From: Chitinophagales bacterium
GTDB taxonomy: Bacteria > Bacteroidota > Bacteroidia > Chitinophagales > JADIYW01
Direction: 5' to 3'
Assembly: GCA_020636545.1 (NCBI GenBank)
Contig: JACJXS010000011.1
Coordinates: forward strand, 1 to 64,000
DNA length: 64,000 nucleotides
Position 1 is the stretch's first letter; every line of letters starts with the position of its first letter. The position numbers were made by a program, and so were the translations under genes. The notes beneath the pieces were generated by a model that made no database searches, was not told the origin of the DNA, and was given only the letters and a program-made list of their open reading frames with translations. Positions 1 to 8,127 of this stretch are shown here, in pieces.

Positions 1-1
1 C

Positions 2-562
2 GATGGCATAAACCGTTTTAATATTTTAGATGTACAAAGACAAATCCGATTTATGAATAAAGTGGTGATTGCTGTCGTGCCTGGTTGGGCAGTTGGTGGT
101 GGTCATAGCTTGCATGTTGTTTGTGATTTAACTTTAGCAAGTAAAGAACACGCTATCTTTAAACAAACAGATGTGAATGTTGCTAGTGTTGATGGGGGTT
201 ATGGTTCTGCTTATTTAGCAAGAATGGTAGGGCAAAAAAGAGCAAGAGAAATTTTCTTTTTAGGTCGCTCCTATTCTGCACAAGAAGCTTATGAAATGGG
301 TATGGTCAATGCTGTTGTCCCACACGAGGAATTAGAAGATACTGCTTTTGAGTGGGCTCAAGAAATTCTTACTAAAAGTCCAACAGCTATAAAAATGGCA
401 AAATTTGGATTTAATTTAATAGATGATGGTTTGGTTGGGCAACAAGTCTATGCAGGCGAAGCTACAAGATTAATTTACACAACCGAAGAAGCTGAAGAAG
501 GCAGAAATGCATTCTTAGAAAAAAGAGCACCTAATTTTAATAAATTTCCTAAATTTCCATAA
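2..562 (+). CDS. menB: 1,4-dihydroxy-2-naphthoyl-CoA synthase MenB, 5'-truncated by window edge
   Basis: Crotonase-fold enzyme that closes the second ring of the menaquinone precursor from o-succinylbenzoyl-CoA. The frame is open from base 2, so the ATG at 53 is internal; the real start lies outside the window. The visible part carries MenB-typical segments: [15 protein letters not shown], the oxyanion-hole region [17 protein letters not shown], then the [20 protein letters not shown] stretch and the C-terminal [14 protein letters not shown]. About 187 residues of an expected 270-280 are present. It lies 5 bp before menA and is followed by menC and menE, so the product is certain from sequence and context. 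Confidence 0.97.
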   Translation, partial: DGINRFNILDVQRQIRFMNKVVIAVVPGWAVGGGHSLHVVCDLTLASKEHAIFKQTDVNVASVDGGYGSAYLARMVGQKRAREIFFLGRSYSAQEAYEMGMVNAVVPHEELEDTAFEWAQEILTKSPTAIKMAKFGFNLIDDGLVGQQVYAGEATRLIYTTEEAEEGRNAFLEKRAPNFNKFPKFP

Positions 563-567
563 TTAAA

Positions 568-1470
568 ATGGCATCAATTTCTGCTTGGTTAGTAAGTTTT
601 AGACTGCGAACATTACCACTTTCATTATCGACCATTTTTTTGGGTAGTTTTTTGGCAGCTTACCAAAATAGTTTCCAATGGAGTGTATTTATTTTAGCAG
701 TAATTACAACATTATTTCTTCAAATTTTAAGCAATTTAGCCAATGATTACGGCGATACTATATCAGGCGTGGATAATCAAGAAAGAGTTGGACCTCAACG
801 AAGTTTACAATCAGGAGCAATAACCTTAAAGCAAATGAAACTCGCTATAGTTACTTTTGTGGTGCTTTCATTTGTATCTGGAATTGCTTTAATTGTAGTT
901 GGAACTCGAGGTATGGAATTTTCTTATGGTCTAATTTATCTTTTATTAGGAATTGCTGCTATTGCTGCCGCCATGAAATATACTATGGGCAAAAATCCCT
1001 ATGGATATAGTGGTTTGGGCGATTTTTTTGTCTTTATTTTCTTTGGAATTGTGGGCGTAATGGGAACATTTTTTCTACATACGCACGAAATATCAGGATT
1101 AGAATTTTTACCAGCGATAAGTATTGGTTGCTTTAGTACAGGCGTTTTAAATTTGAATAATTTAAGAGATAGAATAAATGACAAAGCATTTGGCAAAAGA
1201 ACAATGGTTGTAAAATTAGGCGTTGAAAAAGCAAAAATCTATCATGCCATTTTATTAGGCATTGGTATGCTCACTGCAATTATTTACACTTTTTTAGCTG
1301 GAGCATCTCTCTGGAATTGGATTTATTTAATAGCATTTATAGGCATAATCAAAAGCATAACAACTGTTTTGAATAATAAAACGCCAGAATTATTAGACCC
1401 TGAATTAAAAAAATTGGCCATCAGCACCTTACTTTTTTCTATTTTATTTGGATTAGGTTTGATAGTTTAA
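568..1470 (+). CDS. menA: 1,4-dihydroxy-2-naphthoate polyprenyltransferase MenA
   Basis: Integral membrane UbiA-family prenyltransferase that attaches the polyprenyl tail to 1,4-dihydroxy-2-naphthoate, giving demethylmenaquinone. The 300-residue protein starts at the ATG 5 bp after menB. The first prenyl-diphosphate-binding motif is in NLANDYGDTISGVDN near residue 57, and the second Asp-rich motif in NLNNLRDRINDKAFGKRT near residue 197. The rest is a series of about eight hydrophobic helices. Family length and the flanking men genes agree with the call. Confidence 0.96.
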   Translation: MASISAWLVSFRLRTLPLSLSTIFLGSFLAAYQNSFQWSVFILAVITTLFLQILSNLANDYGDTISGVDNQERVGPQRSLQSGAITLKQMKLAIVTFVVLSFVSGIALIVVGTRGMEFSYGLIYLLLGIAAIAAAMKYTMGKNPYGYSGLGDFFVFIFFGIVGVMGTFFLHTHEISGLEFLPAISIGCFSTGVLNLNNLRDRINDKAFGKRTMVVKLGVEKAKIYHAILLGIGMLTAIIYTFLAGASLWNWIYLIAFIGIIKSITTVLNNKTPELLDPELKKLAISTLLFSILFGLGLIV

Positions 1471-1489
1471 AAATCAGTAGATTTGTAGT

Positions 1490-2536
1490 GTGAACTGCTA
1501 TTTTAAGAAATATGCTCTAAAGTTTAAACAACCTGGTGGTACATCTCGTGGCGTTTTGTATGAAAAAGAAACTTATTTTATCTTCTTACAAAATGAAGAA
1601 AAAACTGCTATTGGAGAATGTAACCGATTTACCAAACTTTCCTATGATGACAGACCAAATTATGAAGCAAAACTAGCAGAAATTTGCAGTCGCTTACCTG
1701 ATGAAATGGAAGCGGTATTGCAAGAACTAACCGAATGGCCTTCTATATTTTTCGGTATTGAAATGCTTTTAAAAGATTGGGGAAATGGCGGCAACAGAAT
1801 CATATTTCCAGAAGCAATCAATGAAAATGGCTTCACAATTCCAACAAATGGATTGATTTGGATGGGTAGCAAAGAAAGTATGTTGCAACAAATAAAATTA
1901 AAATTAGATGCAAATTATAAATCTATCAAATTAAAAATTGGAGCTATCGATTTTGATACAGAACTAGAATTATTACAATACATCAGAAAACAATTTTCGG
2001 TTGATGAAGTAGAAATTCGATTAGATGCAAATGGTGCATTTACTTTCCAAGAAGCTAAAGAAAAAATTAAACAGCTCTCAGATTATGGCATTAGTTATAT
2101 AGAACAACCTCTCCAAGCTGGACAATGGCAAGAAATGGCTGCTTTATGCAATAATTCTCCTATAAAAATAGCTTTAGATGAAGAACTCATCGGCATACAA
2201 AATACAAGTAAAAGAAAAGAATTGATTGAAACGATTCAGCCACAAATTTTAATTTTAAAACATGCATTGATTGGTGGATTTTATGCTGCCGATGAATGGA
2301 AAAAATTAATTAAAAACTACGGTGGTAGTGGTACTTGGGTCATCACTTCTGCATTAGAAAGTAATATCGGATTGAATGCAATTGCACAATACACAGCTTT
2401 AGAATGCTCTAAATACGCACAAGGTTTAGGCACTGGACAATTATTTACTAATAATTGTCCAGCTCCTTATAGTATTGATGCCAATGGATTACATTACCAT
2501 AAAAACCAAAAATGGGATTTATCTGCACTAATATGA
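1490..2536 (+). CDS. menC: o-succinylbenzoate synthase MenC (GTG start)
   Basis: Enolase-superfamily dehydratase making o-succinylbenzoate in menaquinone synthesis. The barrel shows the expected catalytic series: KLKIG near residue 145 (lysine pair), RLDANGAF (first Asp ligand), SYIEQPL (Glu ligand), ALDEEL (Asp ligand) and LILKHALIGG (second catalytic Lys). The N-terminal PGGTSRG capping region is typical. The start is a GTG at 1490, forced by an in-frame TAG at 1478-1480 with no ATG between. The stop overlaps the menE start as ATGA, which indicates translational coupling. Confidence 0.94.
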   Translation: MNCYFKKYALKFKQPGGTSRGVLYEKETYFIFLQNEEKTAIGECNRFTKLSYDDRPNYEAKLAEICSRLPDEMEAVLQELTEWPSIFFGIEMLLKDWGNGGNRIIFPEAINENGFTIPTNGLIWMGSKESMLQQIKLKLDANYKSIKLKIGAIDFDTELELLQYIRKQFSVDEVEIRLDANGAFTFQEAKEKIKQLSDYGISYIEQPLQAGQWQEMAALCNNSPIKIALDEELIGIQNTSKRKELIETIQPQILILKHALIGGFYAADEWKKLIKNYGGSGTWVITSALESNIGLNAIAQYTALECSKYAQGLGTGQLFTNNCPAPYSIDANGLHYHKNQKWDLSALI

Positions 2537-3597
2537 ATCATTTAGAATACAAGCAATTGACAATAAATGGGCATCGCTTAGTAGATGAAGAAATTATAGA
2601 ATTTTGCAAGAAAAGTAATATCGAAAATATTAATAAAATTGGCGATTTTATGGTTGAATGGTTTTCTCCAAAAACAACAATAGAAGTTCAAACTAGCGGT
2701 TCTACAAGCTTACCCAAAACAATTACTGTCTCCAAACAACAAATGTTGCAAAGTGCAAAAGCAACAGCCCATTTTTTTAATTTCAAAGAAAATCAAACTG
2801 CTTTATTGTGCTTACCAATGAATTACATCGCTGGTAAAATGATGTTGGTTCGTGCTTTATATAGTCAATTGAATTTAATATGTATTGAACCAAATAGCCA
2901 ACCTTTAAATCATTTTATAGCCAATACTATAATAGATTTTGTACCGCTCACACCTATGCAATTAAAAGGCACAAAACAGACCTCAAATATCAAAACAATT
3001 TTATTAGGTGGTGGTCCTGTTAGTGCTGAATTAGAACAAGCTTGCCAAACTTTATCTGCTGAAATTTATCATGGTTATGGTATGACAGAAACTCTAAGTC
3101 ATGTAGCATTAAGAAAAATTAATGGGTCAAAACCATCCTTGGCTTATCAAGCTCTTCCAGGTGTGCTTTGTAGCATAGACAATCGGCAGTGTTTACAATT
3201 AGAAGTTCCCTTTTTAACTGAAAAAATTTATACTAATGATATTGTCGATTTGATAAACGAAACTACTTTTATTTGGAAAGGAAGATTGGATAATATAATC
3301 AATAGTGGTGGTATAAAATTATTTCCAGAAACGATTGAAACTAAACTATCCGATTATATCAAAACTGCTTATTTTATTGCAGGTTTACCAGATGATACAC
3401 TTGGAGAGAAACTTTGTCTATTGATTGAAGATGAAAAATATACTAGCGAAAAACTTCATCATTTAGAACAATATTTGGAACAATATTTAGAAAAATATGA
3501 ACGACCCAAAACTATATTTTTCCTTCCAAAATTTATTAGAACTGAATCTGAAAAAGTTCAAAGAAGCAAAACAATAGAGCTATTGAATAGCATCTAA
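2533..3597 (+). CDS. menE: o-succinylbenzoate-CoA ligase MenE (short Bacteroidota form)
   Basis: ANL-superfamily adenylating enzyme that activates o-succinylbenzoate as its CoA thioester. Visible motifs: the P-loop-like TSGSTSLPKTITVS near residue 56, YHGYGMTETLSHVAL near residue 178, and the hinge WKGRLDNIINSGGIKLFP near residue 250. The protein has about 354 residues, shorter than proteobacterial MenE but in line with Bacteroidota homologues. I chose ATG 2533 because it overlaps the menC stop as ATGA; an upstream in-frame ATG at 2512 lies inside menC. The 3' end overlaps the convergent truB by 18 bp. Confidence 0.93.
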   Translation: MNHLEYKQLTINGHRLVDEEIIEFCKKSNIENINKIGDFMVEWFSPKTTIEVQTSGSTSLPKTITVSKQQMLQSAKATAHFFNFKENQTALLCLPMNYIAGKMMLVRALYSQLNLICIEPNSQPLNHFIANTIIDFVPLTPMQLKGTKQTSNIKTILLGGGPVSAELEQACQTLSAEIYHGYGMTETLSHVALRKINGSKPSLAYQALPGVLCSIDNRQCLQLEVPFLTEKIYTNDIVDLINETTFIWKGRLDNIINSGGIKLFPETIETKLSDYIKTAYFIAGLPDDTLGEKLCLLIEDEKYTSEKLHHLEQYLEQYLEKYERPKTIFFLPKFIRTESEKVQRSKTIELLNSI

Positions 3598-4260
3598 TTT
3601 TTGTATAAACGAATCCACTGTATATGCTTCTTCAATAGAAAAATTACCAATTTTTTCTCTCCTCAAACTTGCTAAATAGGCAACATTGTTAAGCCTTTTA
3701 CCAAAATCATTAGCAATACTACGAATATAAGTACCTTTACTACATTCGATATAAAAATAGATATAAGGCAATTCTATTTTTGTAATTTTAAATTGATAAA
3801 TTTGAATGACTTTAGATTTGATTTCAGGATTTAAGCCAATTCTGGCTAGTTCATAAGCTCTAACACCATCTATCTTAACAGCAGAATGGATAGGTGGAAA
3901 TTGTTGTTGTTCTCCTAAAAAACTTTCCGCAGTCTTATGAATTTCTTGTTCTGTAATATGCTCAATACTTTGAAAATTGATAGCTGGTTTTTCTGTATCG
4001 TAACTTTCTGTTTCAGCACCTAAATAAAAACTCCCGGTATAAACTTTATTTTGATTTTGAATACCTTCTATTTCTTTTGTTTTTTTTCCAGTACACACAA
4101 TTAACAAACCACTTGCTCTTGGATCTAAAGTGCCTGCATGTCCAATTTTTATTTTTCCGTATTGATATTTAAGTTTAAATTTCAACTTATTTACCACATC
4201 AAAAGATGTCCAATCCAATGGCTTATCAATCAATATTATTTCTCCAGCTACAAAATCCAA
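3580..4260 (-). CDS. truB: tRNA pseudouridine(55) synthase TruB (TTG start)
   Basis: Isomerises U55 of the tRNA T-loop to pseudouridine. The N-terminus IILIDKPLDWTSFDVVNKLK and the catalytic motif GHAGTLDPRASGLLIVCTG (catalytic Asp in LDP, near residue 46) are diagnostic, and CSKGTYIRSIANDFG near residue 175 is the second conserved block. At 226 residues it is the short form without a long PUA domain. The start is a TTG at 4258-4260: an in-frame stop lies shortly upstream, no ATG fits, and homologues begin with the same MDF-like sequence. It is probably co-oriented with the cysteine desulfurase 18 bp upstream. Confidence 0.95.
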   Translation of the reverse strand: MDFVAGEIILIDKPLDWTSFDVVNKLKFKLKYQYGKIKIGHAGTLDPRASGLLIVCTGKKTKEIEGIQNQNKVYTGSFYLGAETESYDTEKPAINFQSIEHITEQEIHKTAESFLGEQQQFPPIHSAVKIDGVRAYELARIGLNPEIKSKVIQIYQFKITKIELPYIYFYIECSKGTYIRSIANDFGKRLNNVAYLASLRREKIGNFSIEEAYTVDSFIQKLDAIQ

Positions 4261-4278
4261 ATAAATAAATTTAGGTAT

Positions 4279-5409
4279 TTATGAAAAATATTTTTTTAGT
4301 ACTTGGATTACCACATCCACTTCCGATAGATGATTATATTTCGAAAAAGAAAAACGAATATTGATTCTATTGCTATTCGGTCGAATGGCATCAATCACAT
4401 GCGAACCTGTTGAAGCTCCACTATTACAAGCACTACCACCACTCGCACAGATACCTTCAATATCTAAATTAAACAACAACATACTAGCGGCATCATTTTC
4501 TGGAAAAGATACATTTAAGACCGTAAATAAACTATTTTTGGAATGGCCATTAAATTGAATATCCTTAAAATTAGCTAATAGCTGTTCTTTAAAATAATCC
4601 TTAATAGATTGGATATATTGTCTATCTTTCTCCAAATGCTGATAAGCCAACTCAGCAGCTTTGCCCAAACCAACTATGCCATAAACATTTTCAGTTCCAG
4701 CTCGATAGCCACGCTCCTGCCCACCTCCATGTAAGAAAGAAGCCACTTTACTTTTTTTCTTTTGATACAAAAAGCCAATACCTTTTGGTCCATGAAATTT
4801 ATGTGCTGAAGCAGAAAGAAAATCCACCTCGACTTTCTGAACATCTATAGGAAAATGTCCAAATGCCTGCACGGTATCAGAATGAAATAAAGCCTGATGT
4901 GTTTTACAAAGTTGGCTTACTTTTTCAAAATCTAAAAGATTACCAATTTCATTATTTGCATACATCAATGATACTAAAGTTTTATCCTGATTGTCTTTTA
5001 ATAAACTTTCTAAATGTTCCAAATCCACCATACCATCGGATAATAATTGCACATACTCAATTTTTACTTGATGGAATTCCTTTAAATAATCTGCAATATG
5101 AATCACACAATGATGTTCTATTGGAGAAGTGATAATCCTTTTAACTTGATGATAAATAACTGCACCTTTTATTGCCATATTATTGGCTTCAGTACCACAA
5201 GATGTAAATACAATTTCAGAAGTTTGGGCATTTAAAATTTGTGCTATCGTTTTTCTTGCAGTCTCAATCGCAGCTCTAGTATCTCGCCCCAAACTATAAA
5301 CAGATGATGGATTTCCATAATGCTCATTCAAAAAAGGCAACATTGCCTGTACAACTTCAGGTGCTATAGCAGTTGTCGCAGCATTATCAAAATAAATAGG
5401 ACTTTTCAA
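4279..5409 (-). CDS. cysteine desulfurase (IscS/NifS family, TTG start)
   Basis: PLP-dependent enzyme that takes sulfur from cysteine for Fe-S clusters or tRNA thiolation. Seen: the N-terminal YFDNAATTAIAP, GTEANNMAIKG, the PLP-stacking His in SPIEHHCVIH, and the PLP lysine in SASAHKFHGPKGIGF near residue 200. The persulfide Cys is probably in GGSACNSGAS near residue 325. At 376 residues it is class-I IscS/NifS-like. The first codon is TTG at 5407-5409, and no in-frame ATG precedes the conserved N-terminus. No scaffold or regulator gene is adjacent. It could serve thio-tRNA modification as well as clusters. Confidence 0.92.
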   Translation of the reverse strand: MKSPIYFDNAATTAIAPEVVQAMLPFLNEHYGNPSSVYSLGRDTRAAIETARKTIAQILNAQTSEIVFTSCGTEANNMAIKGAVIYHQVKRIITSPIEHHCVIHIADYLKEFHQVKIEYVQLLSDGMVDLEHLESLLKDNQDKTLVSLMYANNEIGNLLDFEKVSQLCKTHQALFHSDTVQAFGHFPIDVQKVEVDFLSASAHKFHGPKGIGFLYQKKKSKVASFLHGGGQERGYRAGTENVYGIVGLGKAAELAYQHLEKDRQYIQSIKDYFKEQLLANFKDIQFNGHSKNSLFTVLNVSFPENDAASMLLFNLDIEGICASGGSACNSGASTGSHVIDAIRPNSNRINIRFSFSKYNHLSEVDVVIQVLKKYFS

Positions 5410-5465
5410 TGATTTTTTTTACAAAGATACCAATTTGTTTTCATTTTTATAAGAGATGTGCATGT

Positions 5466-5605
5466 AGTATTAAGTAGAAAGTATTGAGTAGTGAGAGATG
5501 AGAATCAAGATTTTTAGAGCCAAGAATCAAGACTTTGTTGTTGTAGTAAGTAGTGAGTAGTGAGTAGTAAGTAGAAAGTAGCAAGAAACTAATTATTTCA
5601 TTAAT
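5466..5605. repeat. dispersed intergenic repeat, family A copy (AGTAGTGAGT / AATCAAGA type)
   Basis: The 312-bp gap between the desulfurase and the truncated nucleotidyltransferase holds no credible gene. It carries runs of GTAGTGAGTAGTGAGTAG-type words, the phrase GAGAATCAAGATTTTTAGAG and the phrase GCCAAGAATCAAGACTTTG, then a TTATTTCATT-type tail. The same phrases recur at 6326-6640, 7662-7980 and 11460-11960, so this is a dispersed repeat and not chance low complexity. Confidence 0.8.
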
Positions 5606-5614
5606 CACTAACCC

Positions 5615-5760
5615 TCGCCTTTGTTGGTTTGCAACCAACAAACTTCTTATTTTTCATTGTGCAATTACTCATCTTCACTTGTTATTAAATATTAAATATT
5701 TTAATTTGATATTTATTTTTTTTAATTTTGTTGTTGGTTACAAACCAACAACGGCAAAGC
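5615..5760. repeat. inverted pair of palindromes (REP-doublet-like element)
   Basis: Two near-identical palindromes lie in opposite orientation about 85 bp apart: TTGTTGGTTTGCAACCAACA at 5621-5640, preceded by CGCC, and GTTGTTGGTTACAAACCAAC around 5730-5749, followed by ACGGC. Each can form a hairpin, and the outer flanks (CGCCTTTG and the reverse complement of CGGCAAAGC) also match. Paired inverted palindromes are typical of REP/BIME-like or MITE-like elements. The right member sits exactly where the truncated nucleotidyltransferase loses homology to its full copy. Confidence 0.7.
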
Positions 5761-6003
5761 AATTAAAATATTTTTAGAACTTGTTGTTACGACAACATCT
5801 CCAAAGCTTTTTAATATTTCAATATACTCATTTTGATTAATTTCACAATGACCAAATAAATCAATATCAATAGAATTTCTATGTCCAATTTGTAAAGCCA
5901 ATGCTGTTCCACCCACTAAAAAATAATTTTCAAATAATGGCTCTCGCATTATGCTTTTTAGGAGTTCCATAAGTTTTGGAACAACTGTTTGTGTTTGTAA
6001 CAT
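5722..6003 (-). pseudogene. truncated AbiEii-type nucleotidyltransferase (copy 1)
   Basis: The first ~82 residues are the same as those of the intact copy at 6731-7339, including the nucleotidyltransferase signature VGGTALALQIGHRNSIDIDL. After residue 82 the sequence changes to an unrelated 11-residue tail that reads into the palindrome at 5726-5760 and stops. The C-terminal ~120 residues are missing. The active-site Gly-Gly and Asp-x-Asp survive, but the fold cannot be complete, so it is probably non-functional. It overlaps the upstream DUF6922 copy in the same way as the intact pair. Confidence 0.85.
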
Positions 6004-6600
6004 CTAAACTCTGTTTTGTTGATATTAAAAATAGTAGATAAATAGGAAAGTGTAACAGCATCTAAAATTCTTAAATTTAAAGCAACTTCCTTTATCGTTT
6101 CTAAACCATATATCTCTTTTAACAATTTCCAATCTTTCATTAAACCATGCTCTAATACCTTATGTATCAAATGAACTTTATGTTTTTGAAAATCAAAATT
6201 AGACAAATCTACATCCCAAAAAAGATGTGGTGAAAAATCATTAATAGATATTGTCTTCTTCATATTAACAAAGTTACCTTTTCTTTTCAAAATTGTAAAA
6301 CTAATTTATCAATAAGAACATAATTGAGAATCAAGATTTTTAGAGCCAAGAATCAAGACTTTGTTGTTGTAGTAAGTAGTGAGTAATAAGTAGTAAGAAA
6401 TTACTTCATTATTGCATTATTTAATTATTTCATTACTTCATTAACCTTTGTGAACTCCGTGCAAAAACTTAGTGTACTTTGTGGTTAAAAAAATGAGTAT
6501 TAAGTAGAAAGTATTAAGTATTGAGAACCAAGATTTATAGAGCCAAGAATCAAGACTTTGTTGTAGTAGTAAGTAGTGAGTAGTGAGTAGTAAGAAATTC
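5759..6600. repeat. left copy of ~840-bp tandem duplication
   Basis: From about 5759 to 6600 the sequence matches 7095-7936 at a constant offset of 1336 bp with few substitutions. It covers the 5' part of the nucleotidyltransferase gene, the whole DUF6922 gene and the repeat-rich upstream region. Both ends fall in or beside repeats: a palindrome on the left, GTAGT-type repeat on the right. High identity in both coding and noncoding parts points to a recent event. Confidence 0.9.
5958..6263 (-). CDS. DUF6922-like protein, putative partner of the nucleotidyltransferase (copy 1)
   Basis: A 101-residue protein starting at ATG 6261-6263 with MKKTISINDFSPHLFWDVDL, a Phe/Trp-rich N-terminus typical of a small Bacteroidota family that precedes AbiEii-like nucleotidyltransferases. 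It differs from copy 2 at only about three residues. The gene overlaps the start of the truncated nucleotidyltransferase by 46 bp, so the two would be translated together. An antitoxin role is inferred from gene order only. An upstream in-frame TTG would add nine residues but lacks support. Confidence 0.75.
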   Translation of the reverse strand: MKKTISINDFSPHLFWDVDLSNFDFQKHKVHLIHKVLEHGLMKDWKLLKEIYGLETIKEVALNLRILDAVTLSYLSTIFNINKTEFRCYKHKQLFQNLWNS

Positions 6601-6710
6601 ATTACTTCATCATTACATTATTTAATTATTTCATTATTTCATTAACCTTTGTGAACTCCGTGCAAAAACTTAGTGTACTTTGTGGTTAAATAAAGATGAG
6701 ATTTTGAGAA
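6326..6710. repeat. intergenic repeat block (families A and B, two tandem rounds)
   Basis: The 6264-6730 gap has no gene. It holds two rounds of the same composite: a family A segment (AATCAAGA and AGTAGTGAGT words, then TTACTTCATTATT-like tails), followed by family B, CCTTTGTGAACTCCGTGCAA...CTTTGTGGTTAAA. Family B copies lie at 6445-6490 and 6646-6690. A third B copy is at 7781-7828 and a fourth at 11812-11858. The composite order A then B is kept in each round. Confidence 0.85.
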
Positions 6711-6730
6711 ATTAATTAATTCATTAATTT

Positions 6731-7339
6731 TTACAATTTAATGACCTCATCAATGATTTTTTGTTTACACTCTCCCCAATCTAATTCTTGATACATTTTG
6801 ACATCTAATTGTTCATCAGCATCATCGAAATAAGTTAAACTTTTACAAACCAAAAACTCAGAACCATTAGCATATTTTTGATTATAATAATCTAACATTT
6901 CCCTTAATGTAAAGTAGTTCATTAAAAAATATAAGTCAATAAAATCCTTTTTAGAACCACGCCCCGCAATGGCATTAAGCTTCATCGCAGCAATATCAAC
7001 TTTTGACAACATTCTTATCCCTTCTATTTCTATTGGAGTATCTAATAATGGATAATTATAATTAACAAAATCTACTTTTACTTCATTGATTTTTGCAATT
7101 AAAATATTTTTAGAACTTGTTGTTACTACAACATCTCCAAAGCTTTTTAATATTTCAATATACTCATTTTGATTAATTTCACAATGACCAAATAAATCAA
7201 TATCAATAGAATTTCTATGTCCTATTTGTAAAGCCAATGCTGTTCCACCCACTAAAAAATAATTTTCAAATAATGGCTCTCGCATTATGCTTTTTAGGAG
7301 TTCCATAAGTTTTGGAACAACTGTTTGTGTTTGTAACAT
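6731..7339 (-). CDS. AbiEii/AbiGii-type nucleotidyltransferase (intact copy), putative toxin
   Basis: A 202-residue DNA-polymerase-beta-fold nucleotidyltransferase. The signature VGGTALALQIGHRNSIDIDL near residues 31-50 gives the GG and D-x-D metal/nucleotide site; a later KVDFVNYNYPLLDTP and VDIAAMKLNAIAGRGSKKDF match the conserved AbiEii core (Lys and Arg near residues 138-146). Family members act as toxins in type IV toxin-antitoxin or abortive-infection systems. It starts at ATG 7337-7339, 46 bp inside the preceding DUF6922 gene, consistent with a coupled two-gene unit. Target and toxicity are not visible from sequence. Confidence 0.85.
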   Translation of the reverse strand: MLQTQTVVPKLMELLKSIMREPLFENYFLVGGTALALQIGHRNSIDIDLFGHCEINQNEYIEILKSFGDVVVTTSSKNILIAKINEVKVDFVNYNYPLLDTPIEIEGIRMLSKVDIAAMKLNAIAGRGSKKDFIDLYFLMNYFTLREMLDYYNQKYANGSEFLVCKSLTYFDDADEQLDVKMYQELDWGECKQKIIDEVIKL

Positions 7340-7936
7340 CTAAACTCTGTTTTGTTGATATTAAAAATAGTAGATAAATAGGAAAGTGTAACAGCATCTA
7401 AAGTTCTTAAATTTAAAGCAACTTCCTTTATCGTTTCTAAACCATATATCTCTTTTAACAAATTCCAATCTTTCATTAAACCATGCTCTAATACCTTATG
7501 TATCAAATGAACTTTATGTTTTTGAAAATCAAAATTAGACAAATCTACATCCCAAAAAAGATGTGGTGAAAAATCATTAATAGATATTGTCTTATTCATA
7601 CTAACAAAGTTACCTTTTCTTTTCAAAATTGTAAAACTAATTTATCAATAAGAACATAATTGAGAATCAAGATTTTTAGAGCCAAGAATCAAGACTTTGT
7701 TGTTGTAGTAAGTAGTGAGTAATAAGTAGTAAGAAATTACTTCATTATTGCATTATTTAATTATTTCATTACTTCATTAACCTTTGTGAACTCTGTGTAA
7801 AAACTTCGTGTGCTTTGTGGTTAAAAAAATGAGTATTAAGTAGAAAGTATTAAGTATTGAGAACCAAGATTTTTAAAGCCAAGAACCAAGACTTTGTTGT
7901 AGTAGTAAGTAGTGAGTAGTGAGTAGTAAGAAATTA
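7095..7936. repeat. right copy of ~840-bp tandem duplication
   Basis: This is the partner of 5759-6600 at an offset of 1336 bp. Unlike the left copy, it continues into the complete 3' end of the nucleotidyltransferase gene, so it looks like the parental copy. Substitutions are scattered (for example GACAACATC versus TACAACATC beside residue 75 of the enzyme) and there are no indels over the gene part. Confidence 0.9.
7294..7599 (-). CDS. DUF6922-like protein, putative partner of the nucleotidyltransferase (copy 2)
   Basis: The 101-residue intact version begins MNKTISINDFSPHLFWDVDL at ATG 7597-7599. The middle (HKVLEHGLMKDWNLLKEIYG) and the C-terminus (NKTEFRCYKHKQLFQNLWNS) look like a small helical DNA- or protein-binding domain; no enzyme motif is visible. 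It is the first gene of the pair and overlaps the nucleotidyltransferase start by 46 bp. The antitoxin assignment rests on position and on the family's usual association. Confidence 0.78.
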   Translation of the reverse strand: MNKTISINDFSPHLFWDVDLSNFDFQKHKVHLIHKVLEHGLMKDWNLLKEIYGLETIKEVALNLRTLDAVTLSYLSTIFNINKTEFRCYKHKQLFQNLWNS

Positions 7937-8112
7937 CTTCATTATTTAATTACTTCATTATTTCATTATAAAAATCCTGTCCATCATTTAATCATAAAAA
8001 TCATAGTTCAGACAGTTTTTTGAGTAGAAAGTATTGAGTATTAAGTAGTGAGAAATTACTTCATTATTTAATTACTTCATTATTGCATTATTTCACTAAC
8101 CACTAAAAACTA
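7662..8112. repeat. intergenic repeat block (families A, B, A, C)
   Basis: The 528-bp gap 7600-8127 holds no gene. In order: family A (7662-7780), family B (7781-7828), a second family A (7830-7960), and family C. Family C is ATTATAAAAATCCTGTCCA followed by ATCATAGTTCAGACAG at about 7965-8021. After it come more GTATTGAGTATTAAGTAG and TTACTTCATT words, and finally CACTAAAAACTAAAAACTCA. The first part belongs to the tandem duplication; the family C part does not. Confidence 0.82.
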
Positions 8113-8127
8113 AAAACTCACTAAAAA

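Noticed and set aside
5447..5641. Open frame in the repeat-rich gap
   Set aside because: It is made of GTAGT/TACTAC-type repeat words and a palindrome; the peptide is low complexity (repeated YY and LL) and has no start context or family resemblance.
5621..5749. Possible two-repeat CRISPR array
   Set aside because: Only two palindromes are present and they are inverted relative to each other, with no spacers of uniform length and no cas genes. REP-doublet is the better reading.
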